Under the pieces are notes generated by a model, which was not told the DNA's origin, searched no databases, and was given only the letters and a program-made list of their open reading frames with translations. A DNA stretch of 64,000 nt, taken from contig NZ_LMIS01000001.1 in the NCBI RefSeq assembly GCF_001428805.1, positions 2,732,603 to 2,796,602 on the forward strand, read 5' to 3'. The number at the start of each line of letters is the position of its first letter. Position 1 is the first letter of the stretch. Source of the stretch: Aeromicrobium sp. Root236 (lineage in GTDB: Bacteria > Actinomycetota > Actinomycetes > Propionibacteriales > Nocardioidaceae). Shown here one piece after another: positions 28,461-37,114 of this stretch. A program made the translations under genes and the position numbers.

Positions 28461-29515
28461 CTCGCTGCCGCGTCAGGAGCGCCGGCCCGCTGTGTCGCTG
28501 GTGCCGCCGTCCGCGGCGTCCAGACGCCCGTGAGCCACGGGAAGATCCGTAGGCGCAGGCACAGCAGCGCCAGCGCGAACGAGCCCAGCAGCGACGCGGC
28601 GAACTGCGGCCACGTGCCGGCGTCGTCGTCCCCGCGCATCAGGAACAGGATGCACGGGTGCAGGAACATCACGAACGTCGACGTGGTGGCGATGCGTACG
28701 ACGGCCGGGCCGATGCGGCTCGGGACGATCGGGTCGAGCCCCTCGGCGACGAGGACCAGGCCGAGGCCGATGACGGCACCGCTCACGAGACCGGCGACCG
28801 GGAAGCCGTACGTCGAGTTCTTGACCTCGATCAGGGTGCCGCTGAGGTTCTCCGAGGCGCCGAGGGCGACCGCGATCGCGCCGACGCCGACCACGAGCAG
28901 GCCGGTGAGCAGTGGCCGGGTGATGCGGGCTCGGTGACGGCGGAGCTCCTGGCCGAAGACCAGGAACAACAGGCAGGGGAACGCCAGACCCGTGCCGAGC
29001 GGGAAGAACCAGAGAAGCTTGGGGATCTGTCCGGGCGCGCTCGTGATCAGCAGCGTGACGGCGAGGACGATCCAGGTGACCCGGCGCGGGTAGCGCTCCA
29101 GGAAGCGGGCCAGCACGGCGGTGAAGAACATCGTCGTGAAGAACCAGCAGGCGCTGAACGGGACGACCATGAGCTGGGCGCCGTAGATCGTCGCCACCAG
29201 CAGGCCGAGCACGCCGAGCCGCTTGCCGTCGAAGTGGATGAACGCCCAGGTGAAGAACGGGATGCCGATCACGAGCATCCAGGTGATGTAGGGGATCAGC
29301 AGGTTGCGGAACCGGTTCTTGATCTCGCCGTCGAGGTCGCGCTTGGACGACCAGAGATAGCCGGTCAGCACGAAGAACACCGCGATCGCCCACGGGCAGA
29401 TGACCTGCGCGACGATGCCGTCCGGGTCGTACCAGACGTGCCGGGCGACGACGCCGATGATGGCGATGACGCGGACGAGGTCGATCGCCACGCTGCGGGT
29501 CTTGGCTGCTGTCAC
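28457..29515 (-). CDS. Membrane acyltransferase, acyltransferase-3 family (fucose 4-O-acetylase-like)
   Basis: 352 residues, about ten membrane segments. It starts MTAAKTRSVAIDLVRVIAII followed by VVARHV with the His typical of this family, then AVFFVLTGYLWSS. The GTG at 29515 is chosen because TATCAT lies 6 nt upstream (leaderless); a longer in-frame start would extend into the intergenic DNA. It converges on the first FkbM gene, overlapping by 4 nt. This is the third acyltransferase-3 in the locus. Confidence 0.8.
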   Translation of the reverse strand: MTAAKTRSVAIDLVRVIAIIGVVARHVWYDPDGIVAQVICPWAIAVFFVLTGYLWSSKRDLDGEIKNRFRNLLIPYITWMLVIGIPFFTWAFIHFDGKRLGVLGLLVATIYGAQLMVVPFSACWFFTTMFFTAVLARFLERYPRRVTWIVLAVTLLITSAPGQIPKLLWFFPLGTGLAFPCLLFLVFGQELRRHRARITRPLLTGLLVVGVGAIAVALGASENLSGTLIEVKNSTYGFPVAGLVSGAVIGLGLVLVAEGLDPIVPSRIGPAVVRIATTSTFVMFLHPCILFLMRGDDDAGTWPQFAASLLGSFALALLCLRLRIFPWLTGVWTPRTAAPATQRAGAPDAAAS

Positions 29516-29651
29516 CCGACGATGATAGGTCGTGCGCCGCGGCGATGTGACGCAAAGGGGCTGAGCCGTCGGCCTCGTGGACGAGTCTCGCGTCACGCTG
29601 CGGCACGCGGAATCACTCCTCTAGACTGCCTCCGACCTCGAAGGAGAATGC

Positions 29652-30542
29652 ATGCCCCCGAAGACCCCGGAGTCGATCGTCCAGCGCGTGCGCCGTCGGA
29701 TCGGCTGGGCCATCCGCGACCGCTGGCCCGACCGACCGGTGAAGCGCACGGTCCAGGGCGTCGACATGGTCCTTCCGTGGTCGCACCGGCTGCCTGACTA
29801 CGCCCGCGTCGAGCCGGAATACGGCCAGAACCTCCCTCGCCTCGCCGCGGCACTCGCCGCCGCCGACGGACGCCCAGTCGTGGCGATGGACATCGGGGCC
29901 AACGTCGGCGACTCGACGCTGCAGATCCTCGACGTCGCGGACGGCAAGGTGCTGTGCGTCGAGGCAGACGGGTTCTACCTCGACTTCCTGCACCGCAACG
30001 TCGACGGTGACTCCCGCATCGCGGTCGAGGCGTCGCTGCTGCTCGACGACGAGGCCGAGGTCGCGATGGCGCCGGTCCGCCAGGGTGGCACGACCCGCTT
30101 CGTGCCGGGGGAGTCCGAGAAGACCGCGCCGACCGTCACGGTCAGCCAGCTGCGCGAACGGCACCCCGACTTCGACGGGCTGCGCCTGGTCAAGTCCGAC
30201 ACCGACGGCTACGACGTCAACCTCGTCCCCGCCGTCGCGCGTACGTGGGCCGACACCAAGCCGGTGTTGTTCTTCGAGTACGACCACGAGCTCACGCGCC
30301 TCGCCGGCAACGATCCGCTCAAGGTGTGGGCCGACCTCGACGCGCTGGGCTACGACCTCGTACGCGTGTGGGACAACGGCGGCCGCCCCATCGGCATCTA
30401 TCCGCTGTCGGAGATGGCGGAGCGCTCGGCCCTGCTCGACGAGCCGTTGGAATCCCGGGCCTACCACTTCTGGGACGTCGCGGTCTCGCACCGTGACGAT
30501 GCGGCCGGCGCCGAGGCGCTCCGCGCGGTGCAGCCCAGCTGA
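29652..30542 (+). CDS. FkbM-family SAM-dependent methyltransferase
   Basis: 296 residues. VAMDIGANVGDSTLQIL is the SAM loop, VLCVEADGFYLDFLHRN next, and RLVKSDTDGYDVNLV is a variant of the FkbM VKIDTEG motif, with SDTDG instead. GAAGGAG lies near 29640, a good Shine-Dalgarno. It is probably the last gene of the polysaccharide locus on this side. The substituted motif suggests a substrate different from that of the paralogue at 27672. Confidence 0.87.
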   Translation: MPPKTPESIVQRVRRRIGWAIRDRWPDRPVKRTVQGVDMVLPWSHRLPDYARVEPEYGQNLPRLAAALAAADGRPVVAMDIGANVGDSTLQILDVADGKVLCVEADGFYLDFLHRNVDGDSRIAVEASLLLDDEAEVAMAPVRQGGTTRFVPGESEKTAPTVTVSQLRERHPDFDGLRLVKSDTDGYDVNLVPAVARTWADTKPVLFFEYDHELTRLAGNDPLKVWADLDALGYDLVRVWDNGGRPIGIYPLSEMAERSALLDEPLESRAYHFWDVAVSHRDDAAGAEALRAVQPS

Positions 30543-30555
30543 CGTTGGTGAGAGG

Positions 30556-30586
30556 TTGACCTCAACTGCGGTCAAGGTCCTATCGT
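30556..30586 (+). promoter_or_regulatory. MerR-type promoter/operator upstream of the FAD oxidase
   Basis: TTGACC (30556-30561) and TATCGT (30581-30586) are -35/-10 boxes 19 bp apart, longer than normal. Between and over them is a dyad GACCT (30558-30562) / AGGTC (30575-30579). A dyad inside a 19-bp spacer is characteristic of MerR-family activators, which untwist the promoter. No merR gene is adjacent in this window, so the regulator would act in trans. Confidence 0.75.
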
Positions 30587-30627
30587 CGTTTCCAGACGTG
30601 ACCTGACCCGACCTGAAGGACGACCCC

Positions 30628-31911
30628 ATGACGATCGAGCTCTTCGCGGTCCGCCCCGGCGACCCCGACTACGACGCCGCGCGCACGACGAACTCCGGCG
30701 TGGCCTCGCCGGCGCTCGTGCTGCGCCCCAGCACGCCCGACGAGGTGGCGGCCTCGCTCCGTCACGCGCAGGCCGAAGGCCTCCCCCTCGCGATTCGCGG
30801 CGGCGGTCACAACGCCCTCGGCTACGGCAACGTCGACGACGGCATCGTCATCGACCTGTCCCGGCTCGACAGCGTCGAGGTGCTCGGCGAGGGCCGGGTG
30901 CGCATCGGCGCGGGCGCCACCTGGGGGCTTGCTGCAGCGGCGCTCGCCGAGCACGGCCTCGCGATCACCGCCGGCGACACCCTCTCGGTCGGGGTCGGCG
31001 GCTTGACCCAGGCCGGCGGCGTCGGCTGGATGGTCCGCAAGCACGGCCTCACGATCGACAGCCTGCTCGCCGCCGAGGTCGTCACCGCGGCCGGCGACGT
31101 CGTCCGTGTGTCGGCCACCGAGAACGCCGACCTGTTCTGGGGCCTGCGCGGGGGTGCCGGCAACTTCGGCATCGTCACGGCGCTCGAGTTCCAGGCGCAG
31201 CAGGTCTCGACGGTGCACTTCGGCTCGATCGCGTTCGCCCTCGACGACGTGGCTGGCCTCGTGCAGCGTTGGGCCGACGTGATGCGCGATGCGCCGGACG
31301 AGCTGAGCACGTCGCTCGCGCTGATGCCCGGGATGGGTGAGTTCCCGGCCGGCGCGATGCTCTTCGTCTGCCTCGCCGGCGACGACACGGCAGCCCTCGA
31401 GCCGCTGCGCGGCATCGGCACCGTCGTCGCGGAGGACATCGGCGAGCGTGCGTACGCCTCGGTGCTCGAGGAGGCGCCGCACCCGCCGCCGGGCATCCGC
31501 CCGGTCATCGGCAACACGATGGTCCTGACCGTCGACGCTGCGGTGTCCGAGGCGGTCGCCAACGCGTACACCGCCGGAGGACGCATCGTGTTCCTGCGCA
31601 GCCTCGGTGGTGCCTTCGGCCGGGTCGACCCGTCGGAGACGGCGTTCGCGCACCGCGAGGCCGAGGCGCTGGTGGTGTCCGCAGCATTCGTGTCCGAGGA
31701 CGCGTCCGACGACGAGATCGCCGCCGCCAGGGCCGTGTGGCGCACGATCGGCGACCACGGCATCGGGTCGTACGCCGGCTTCCTCGGCTCGGCGACCGAG
31801 GAGGACATCGCGGCGCTCTGGCCGGCGGAGACGCTCGAGCGGCTGCGCGAGGTCAAGCGGGCCTGGGACCCCGACAACGTGTTCCGGCGCAACTTCAACG
31901 TCGCACCCTGA
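30628..31911 (+). CDS. FAD-binding oxidoreductase with BBE domain (covalent-flavin oxidase)
   Basis: 427 residues of the vanillyl-alcohol-oxidase/berberine-bridge type: FAD-binding PCMH fold with RGGGHNALGYG, whose His is the expected covalent flavin link, VGGLTQAGGVGWM, GLRGGAGNFGIVTALEF, and a C-terminal BBE segment WDPDNVFRRNFN. The Cys of bicovalent members is absent (SVGVGGLTQ), so it would be monocovalent. It oxidises a sugar or alcohol-like substrate with O2 or another acceptor. GAAGGACGA is upstream of the ATG and a MerR-type promoter lies 42-72 nt upstream. Confidence 0.86.
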   Translation: MTIELFAVRPGDPDYDAARTTNSGVASPALVLRPSTPDEVAASLRHAQAEGLPLAIRGGGHNALGYGNVDDGIVIDLSRLDSVEVLGEGRVRIGAGATWGLAAAALAEHGLAITAGDTLSVGVGGLTQAGGVGWMVRKHGLTIDSLLAAEVVTAAGDVVRVSATENADLFWGLRGGAGNFGIVTALEFQAQQVSTVHFGSIAFALDDVAGLVQRWADVMRDAPDELSTSLALMPGMGEFPAGAMLFVCLAGDDTAALEPLRGIGTVVAEDIGERAYASVLEEAPHPPPGIRPVIGNTMVLTVDAAVSEAVANAYTAGGRIVFLRSLGGAFGRVDPSETAFAHREAEALVVSAAFVSEDASDDEIAAARAVWRTIGDHGIGSYAGFLGSATEEDIAALWPAETLERLREVKRAWDPDNVFRRNFNVAP

Positions 31912-31924
31912 CGCCACACAGAGC

Positions 31925-31957
31925 GGCGGCGCCGATCCCCGGGGGAATGGCGCCGCC
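31925..31957. terminator. Hairpin after the FAD oxidase
   Basis: Perfect 9-bp stem GGCGGCGCC (31925-31933) / GGCGCCGCC (31949-31957) with a 15-base loop, 13 nt after the oxidase stop. It lacks a U-tract, as is common in actinobacteria. The remaining gap to the HAD gene (31958-32178) shows no gene or repeat that I can support. Confidence 0.6.
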
Positions 31958-32178
31958 TGGCAAGCTGGCTCGGCTACCAGGCGTGCTGGATCGGAGTCGT
32001 CGGGGCCCCGTCTGAATCCCTGAGTGGGACGGAGTCCACGAGCAACGTTCCCATTGAGACGGGTGATCGCCGCGTGGGTACTGAGCTGCTTTGCCGCTGT
32101 GGAGTTCTTGGTTCCTTGTCTACGCCACTGGGCCGGACGACGCGAGGCCTACTGGGCCGTAACGTTGTGCGCTTTGCT

Positions 32179-32988
32179 TCACAATCTCGCGGGCACGCGG
32201 TGCTTGCGGCGTGAGACGAGGGCGACGGTGATCGCACCGACGGCGCTCGCGACGACCGTGACCGCCGCGGCCTTGCCGACCTTGGTGTGCAGGCCCAGAC
32301 GGCGGCGCAGGGCGACGGGCCGGCGGAACGCGAGGATCGGCCAGCCGTTGTCCTCGGCGATGCGGCGCAGCGCCTTGTCGGGGTTGACCGCGAAGGGATG
32401 GCCGACGGCCTCGAGCATCGGCGCGTCGGTCTCGGAGTCGGAGTACGCGTACGACTCGGCGAGGTCGTAGCCCCGCTCGGCAGCGAGCTGCTCCATCGCC
32501 ACGGCCTTGTTGGGCCCGTACGCGTAGAAGTCGACGTCGCCGGTGTAGCGGCCGTCCTCGACGTAGAGGGTCGTCGCGATGACGTGGTCGACGCCCAGCA
32601 TCTCGCCGATCGGCTCGACGACCTCGGTGCCCGACGCGGAGACGATCACGACGTCGCGGCCGGCGGCCTGGTGCTCCTCGATGAGGTCGACGGCCTCTTC
32701 GTACACGAGCGGGTCGATGATCGAGTGCAGCGTCTCGGCGACCGACTGGCGGACGACCTCGACGTCCCAGCCGGTGACCATCTGGGTGAGGTAGGCGCGC
32801 ATCTTCTCGAGCTTGTCGTGGTCGGCGCCGTTGAGCGCGAACATGAAGTTGGCGTACGCGCTGCGCAGCACCGCGCGGCGGCTGAGGAGCCCGCCCTGGA
32901 AGAAGGGCTTGCTGAAGGCGAGCGTGCTCGACTTGGCGATGATCGTCTTGTCCAGGTCGAAGAATGCCGCTGACCTCGTGGGGCTCAC
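32179..32988 (-). CDS. HAD-superfamily IB phosphatase (SerB-like, Rv3661 type)
   Basis: 269 residues. FFDLDKTIIAKSS is HAD motif I (nucleophile Asp), VVIVSASGTEVVEP motif II, YAYSDSETDAPMLE motif IV; a basic tail with one hydrophobic segment ends the protein. Its position beside ssd and tadA is conserved in actinobacteria. The GTG at 32988 is chosen because TATCCT lies 6 nt upstream, another leaderless case; longer in-frame starts are rejected because they would overlap ssd. Phosphatase function is known for the family; the substrate (often phosphoserine-like or a lipid phosphate) is unknown here. Confidence 0.85.
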   Translation of the reverse strand: MSPTRSAAFFDLDKTIIAKSSTLAFSKPFFQGGLLSRRAVLRSAYANFMFALNGADHDKLEKMRAYLTQMVTGWDVEVVRQSVAETLHSIIDPLVYEEAVDLIEEHQAAGRDVVIVSASGTEVVEPIGEMLGVDHVIATTLYVEDGRYTGDVDFYAYGPNKAVAMEQLAAERGYDLAESYAYSDSETDAPMLEAVGHPFAVNPDKALRRIAEDNGWPILAFRRPVALRRRLGLHTKVGKAAAVTVVASAVGAITVALVSRRKHRVPARL

Positions 32989-33093
32989 TCGTTCAGGATA
33001 GGCGGGTCCACATCCCGCAGGGCCGGGATTGGTCGTCCACAGGGTGTCGGGCGGCGGTTCCGGTGAATCGGTGGGGCCGCGACAGTCGTACGT

Positions 33094-34134
33094 ATGCCCG
33101 ACGTCGCCGCCCCGTTGATCGCCACCGCAGACGAGCTGCTGCTGGACGACGCCCTCCGCTGGTGCGCGGCGGTCGGGGCGGTGCCTGACGTGGCGCCGGA
33201 CGTCACGGCGACCCGTCGATCGTGGCGCCAGGCCTCCGCCGTGATCGTGGGTGAGGACCTGGCGACCGACCTGGCGCGAGCGGCCCTGCCGCGGCGGGAG
33301 CACGTGGTCCTGCTGGCGAGAGAACCGTCGCAGTGGTGGCCCGACGCGGTCGCGCTGGGTGCGGCAGCCGTGTGCGGTCCGCACGAGGAGGACCGCATCC
33401 TCGAGGCCCTGGCCGGTGCCCTGGACGGGCGCGGTGAGGCGTGCCTGGTCAGCATGGTGGGCGGCTCGGGCGGCGTGGGTGCCTCCACGCTCGCGGTCGC
33501 CCTCGGCCTCGCTGCGCAGCGACGCGGGCTGAGGTCGCTGCTGTTCGATGCGGATCCGTTGGGCGGCGGTCTCGAGCTGCTGATGGGCGCTGAGCGGGCC
33601 GACGGGCTGCGCTGGCCCGACTTCGACGCGACGCACGGCCGGCTCAGTGCCGGCTCGCTCGCCGACGTGCTGCCGGTCCACCACGGTGTCTCGACGCTTT
33701 CGTGGGACCGGTCGGGCACGACCGCCCTGCCTGCGGCAGTGCCCTCGGTGCTCACCGCTGCCGTTCGCGGCTTCGACCTGGTCGTCGCCGACGTGCCGCG
33801 ACACCTCGACGAGTTCGGCGCGGACATCGTCGGGAGGTCGGTCCTGAGCGTTCTGGTCGTCGCCGAGGACATCTGCGGAGTGGGTGCCGCACGGCACGTC
33901 CTCGATCGCCTGCAGCAGGTGGCGTCCTCGATCGTGGTGGTCACCGTGGGGCGGCCGGGCGGCATCGGACCGGCGGCGGTCTCGGAGGTGCTGGGTCTGC
34001 CCGTGCTCGCGCGCCACCGGGTCGATCGCCGCGTACGTGGTGCCGTCGACCGGGGGATGGGTCCCGGCCGCTCACGTGCGGCGAGACGCACCGCCTCGGC
34101 GCTGCTCGACACCCTTGGCCTGGAGACGGCATGA
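33094..34134 (+). CDS. ssd: Septum-site-determining/CpaE-like ATPase of the Tad cluster
   Basis: 346 residues of CpaE/MinD-like layout: a receiver-like N-terminal domain (to about 110), then a deviant Walker A region MVGGSGGVGASTLAVAL, LLFDADPLGGG and LVVADVPR. Mycobacterial Ssd (Rv3660c) sits in the same place. It likely positions the pilus apparatus or affects division. GACAGT lies 7 nt before the ATG. The Walker A region lacks the standard lysine (GASTL), as in other CpaE-like proteins. The gene overlaps tadA by ATGA. Confidence 0.9.
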   Translation: MPDVAAPLIATADELLLDDALRWCAAVGAVPDVAPDVTATRRSWRQASAVIVGEDLATDLARAALPRREHVVLLAREPSQWWPDAVALGAAAVCGPHEEDRILEALAGALDGRGEACLVSMVGGSGGVGASTLAVALGLAAQRRGLRSLLFDADPLGGGLELLMGAERADGLRWPDFDATHGRLSAGSLADVLPVHHGVSTLSWDRSGTTALPAAVPSVLTAAVRGFDLVVADVPRHLDEFGADIVGRSVLSVLVVAEDICGVGAARHVLDRLQQVASSIVVVTVGRPGGIGPAAVSEVLGLPVLARHRVDRRVRGAVDRGMGPGRSRAARRTASALLDTLGLETA

Positions 34135-35273
34135 CCGAGCTGCCGATCCTGGAGCGCGTGCGTCGACGGCTCGCCGCCGGCACGGCGGAGGCGACCCCGT
34201 CCAGCGTGGCCGCCGCGTTGCGTGCCGAGCAGCACGTGGCCGGCAGTGGCACGGTGCTGGCGCTGGTCGACCAGCTCCGCAGCGAGACGCGGGGTGCCGG
34301 GCCCCTCGACCCGCTGCTGGCGACTCCAGGTGTCACCGACGTCCTCGTCAACGGCCCCGACGACGTCTACCTCGATCGCGGGCGGGGCCTCGAGAAGTCG
34401 CCGGTGCGCTTCGCCGACGAGGACGCCGTACGCCGGCTGGCCCAGCGACTCGCCGCCCAGGCCGGGCGCCGCCTGGACGACGCGAGTCCCTGGGTCGATG
34501 CCCGCCTTGCCGACGGCACACGCCTGCACGCCGTGCTCGCGCCCCTGGCTCGGCCGGGCACCCTGATCTCGATGCGCGTCCCCGCGCGACGCAGCTTCTC
34601 CGTGGCCGAGCTGAGAGCCGCCGGCTCCCTCACCGATGAGACCGCCGACATCCTCCGGCGGGTCGTCGCGGCGCGTGCCGCGTTCGTGGTGACGGGTGGC
34701 ACGGGCTCGGGCAAGACCACGTTGCTGTCGGCGTTGCTGGCCGAGGTCGACCCGGCTGAGCGGCTGGTGATCGTCGAGGACGCGACCGAGCTCAGGCCGG
34801 ACCATCCGCACGTCGTCGGCCTCGAGGCGCGTCCGGCCAACGTGGAGGGCGCCGGCCTCGTGACGGTCCGTGATCTCGTACGCCAGGCGCTTCGCATGCG
34901 GCCCGACCGGTTGGTGGTCGGCGAGGTGCGCGGCGCTGAGGTCGTCGACCTGCTGGCCGCGCTCAACACCGGGCACGAAGGCGGGTGCGGCACGCTGCAC
35001 GCCAACTCCACGCAGGACGTGCCGGCCCGTTTCGAGGCGCTCGGTGTGGCCGCCGGGCTGCCGCGCGAGGCCGTCCACAGCCAGCTGGCGGCGAGCCTCG
35101 ATCTCGTGGTCCACCTCGGCCGCGGAGCTGACGGCACACGCCGGGTCCAGCAGATCGCGGTCCTCGAACGCGATCGCGGAGGCATCGTCGAGTGCATCCC
35201 GGCGCTGTCGGCCGGACCGGCTGGCATCGAGCGCGGTCCCGGGGCGGGCCGGCTCCAGCAGGTGCTCGATTGA
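34131..35273 (+). CDS. tadA: TadA/CpaF secretion ATPase
   Basis: 380 residues, GspE/PulE fold. Walker A TGGTGSGKTTLLS (about 185), Asp box VIVEDATEL, Walker B VVGEVRGAEVVDL and the His box LHANSTQDVP are visible. It powers assembly of Flp pili. The start is the ATG at 34131, overlapping the ssd stop (ATGA); upstream extension would go through ssd. It is coupled to tadB by a TTGA overlap. Confidence 0.95.
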   Translation: MTELPILERVRRRLAAGTAEATPSSVAAALRAEQHVAGSGTVLALVDQLRSETRGAGPLDPLLATPGVTDVLVNGPDDVYLDRGRGLEKSPVRFADEDAVRRLAQRLAAQAGRRLDDASPWVDARLADGTRLHAVLAPLARPGTLISMRVPARRSFSVAELRAAGSLTDETADILRRVVAARAAFVVTGGTGSGKTTLLSALLAEVDPAERLVIVEDATELRPDHPHVVGLEARPANVEGAGLVTVRDLVRQALRMRPDRLVVGEVRGAEVVDLLAALNTGHEGGCGTLHANSTQDVPARFEALGVAAGLPREAVHSQLAASLDLVVHLGRGADGTRRVQQIAVLERDRGGIVECIPALSAGPAGIERGPGAGRLQQVLD

Positions 35274-36070
35274 CGGCGCTGGCCGCGTTGCTCGCGGCGA
35301 TGGCGGTGTGGCTGTGGCGCCCACCCGGTGCGTGGCTCGTACGGCACCGCTTGCAGCGCGGGGCCTCCGGTCAGCCGTGGCCGCGCCGGGCACTGGTGGT
35401 CGCCGCGCCACTCGTCGTGGTCTGGGGTGCCGGTCGGGCGGACGTCTCCGGTCCGCACGTCATCCTCGTCGTCACCGTGGCCGCGGTGGCGATGTTCGGC
35501 GCACGCCAGTGGCGGGGCGCCGTGCGTCATCGGCGGCTGCAGGAACGGCGCCGCCTGGTCTCCGAGGCGATCGGGTTGATGTCGGCGGAGCTGAGGGCCG
35601 GCATCCTGCCGCAGCGGGCCCTTACCGGCCTGGCCCCCGAGTTCGACTTCCTCGTGCCGGCCGCCCGTGCCGCTGACCTGGGTGGTGACGTGCCGGCGGC
35701 GTTGCGCACGGCAGCGCGCGGGACCGGTGCCGAGCTGCTCGCCGAGCTGTCGGGCGCCTGGCTCGTCGCCGAACGTGCTGGGGCGCCGCTGGCCCGGGTG
35801 CTCGACCGGCTGGAGGAGACGGCTCGCGGCGACCTCGAGATCGAGCGCGAGGTCCAGTCGGGGCTCGCTCCCGCACGTGCCACGGGGCGGTTGATGGCGG
35901 TCCTGCCGGTGTTCGGCCTGGCCCTCGGGTCCGGCATGGGCGGCGACCCGGTCGCCATCCTCACCGGCACCTATCCGGGCGTGCTGTGCCTCGCAGCGGG
36001 GTGCGCCCTTGCGTGCCTGGGGGTCGCCTGGGTCGAACACATCGCGTCGAGCGCGGAGACCGACACATGA
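35270..36070 (+). CDS. tadB: TadB, inner-membrane platform protein of the Flp pilus
   Basis: 266 residues with membrane segments near the N-terminus and C-terminus and a type II secretion F-like domain (RRRLVSEAIGLMSAELRAGILPQRAL, later IEREVQSGLAPARATGRLM). The start is a TTG at 35270 that overlaps the tadA stop (TTGA); a longer in-frame frame begins inside tadA. It recruits TadA to the membrane. The TTG is unusual but fits translational coupling. It overlaps tadC by ATGA. Confidence 0.88.
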   Translation: MTALAALLAAMAVWLWRPPGAWLVRHRLQRGASGQPWPRRALVVAAPLVVVWGAGRADVSGPHVILVVTVAAVAMFGARQWRGAVRHRRLQERRRLVSEAIGLMSAELRAGILPQRALTGLAPEFDFLVPAARAADLGGDVPAALRTAARGTGAELLAELSGAWLVAERAGAPLARVLDRLEETARGDLEIEREVQSGLAPARATGRLMAVLPVFGLALGSGMGGDPVAILTGTYPGVLCLAAGCALACLGVAWVEHIASSAETDT

Positions 36071-36765
36071 TTCCGTCGGTGCTCGCCGGACTTGCCGTCT
36101 GGTGCCTGGTCCCGTGCTCGACGACGGCCAGGCGGCAAGCCCTGTTCGGCCAGCCCAAGGCAGGCGGCAGGATCGATCCGGCCGTTGTCGCCGCCCTGCT
36201 GACTCCGGTCGCGGCGTTCGTCGTGCTGGGCCTGCCCCTCGGGCCAGTCATCGGAGTGGGGCTGGCGCCGCTCTTCCACCGGTCGATGAGTCGCCTCGAG
36301 ACGGCAGCCGCGCGGCGCCGAAACGCACAGATCGTGGCCCAGCTGCCGACCGCCCTGGACCTCATGGTGGCGGCGCTCGAGGTCGGTCGACCGCCGGTCA
36401 CGGCGTTCGAGCTGGCCGCGGCGGCCACGGCGGACCCGCTGGGAGCCGAGCTCGGCCTCGTGGCCGGCCGGCTGGCGATCGCGGGGGACGCAGGCGCCGT
36501 GTGGCGCTCGCTCGCGCTCGACCCGTCGCTGGCGCCGGTGGGTCGTGCCTTCCGACGAGCTGCGACATCAGGCATGCCGGTCGCGCACGTGGTGTCCGGG
36601 GTGGCTGACGACCTGCGCCGTGAACGCCGGGCAGCGCGACGCGAACGCAGCCGCAAGGTCGCCGTCCGCACGGCCGCGCCATTGGGGGCCTGCTTCCTGC
36701 CGGCCTTCTTCCTGATCGGGATCGTGCCGACGATCGTCGCGACATTCCGCTCGTTCAGCTTCTGA
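36067..36765 (+). CDS. tadC: TadC, second inner-membrane platform protein
   Basis: 232 residues with the type II secretion F-like fold: RRNAQIVAQLPTALDLMVAALEVG is the family's core, and FFLIGIVPTIVATF the final membrane segment. It pairs with TadB. The ATG at 36067 overlaps the tadB stop (ATGA). A longer in-frame start would fall inside tadB and is rejected. Confidence 0.88.
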   Translation: MIPSVLAGLAVWCLVPCSTTARRQALFGQPKAGGRIDPAVVAALLTPVAAFVVLGLPLGPVIGVGLAPLFHRSMSRLETAAARRRNAQIVAQLPTALDLMVAALEVGRPPVTAFELAAAATADPLGAELGLVAGRLAIAGDAGAVWRSLALDPSLAPVGRAFRRAATSGMPVAHVVSGVADDLRRERRAARRERSRKVAVRTAAPLGACFLPAFFLIGIVPTIVATFRSFSF

Positions 36766-36775
36766 TCCACAGCTG

Positions 36776-36806
36776 CTCGGCTGCGCATCACTTGTCCCCA
36801 GCCGAG
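36776..36806. terminator. Inverted repeat between tadC and the first pilin gene
   Basis: CTCGGCTG (36776-36783) / CAGCCGAG (36799-36806), perfect 8-bp arms with a 15-base loop, 11 nt past the tadC stop. A second GC-rich imperfect inverted repeat follows (36809-36840). They could end the tadC transcript or stabilise the pilin mRNA, which would then need its own promoter in this 115-nt gap; none was recognised. Confidence 0.45.
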
Positions 36807-36880
36807 ACAGCGGGGCCGCACTTCGGGCCTCAGCCCCCGCTTCTTCCTGTCAACAGTTTCATCCATCGAAAGGACTCCAC

Positions 36881-37057
36881 ATGAAGAAGCAGCTCCTGCG
36901 CCGCGCCGAGCGGGGCATGACCACCGCTGAGTACACCGTCGGCACCCTCGGCGCCTGCACGATCGGTGGCGTGCTCGTCAAGATCGGGCAGTCGCCGTGG
37001 TTCGGCGACCTCGTCAAGGACGTGATCGGGAAGATCCCCGACCTGCTCCCGTTCTGA
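36881..37057 (+). CDS. flp: Flp-type pilin (DUF4244), first of two
   Basis: A 58-residue protein with a short basic leader (MKKQLLRRAERG) then MTTAEYTVGTLGACTIGG. The G-M border with Glu at +5 of the mature form is a prepilin peptidase site, and the following hydrophobic stretch is the pilin helix. Actinobacterial Tad clusters carry this DUF4244-type pilin. GAAAGGA lies 7 nt before the ATG. The C-terminus is short. It lies directly upstream of a strong hairpin and a second pilin gene. Confidence 0.88.
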   Translation: MKKQLLRRAERGMTTAEYTVGTLGACTIGGVLVKIGQSPWFGDLVKDVIGKIPDLLPF

Positions 37058-37063
37058 CCGTCC

Positions 37064-37094
37064 GGCCCGGGGCGGCGTCGCGCCGCCCCGGGCC
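37064..37094. terminator. Strong hairpin between the two pilin genes
   Basis: A perfect 14-bp stem GGCCCGGGGCGGCG / CGCCGCCCCGGGCC (37064-37077 and 37081-37094) with a TCG loop, 7 nt after the flp stop and 20 nt before the second pilin ATG. It has no U-tract. The most likely effect is partial termination or 3'-end protection, giving much more of the major pilin than of downstream genes. That effect is inference. Confidence 0.75.
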
Positions 37095-37114
37095 ATCCAC
37101 CTGAAAGGCTTCAC

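Noticed and set aside
32030..32178. Possible small gene or remnant between the FAD oxidase and the HAD gene
   Set aside because: No sustained frame with plausible start, and no recognisable homology.
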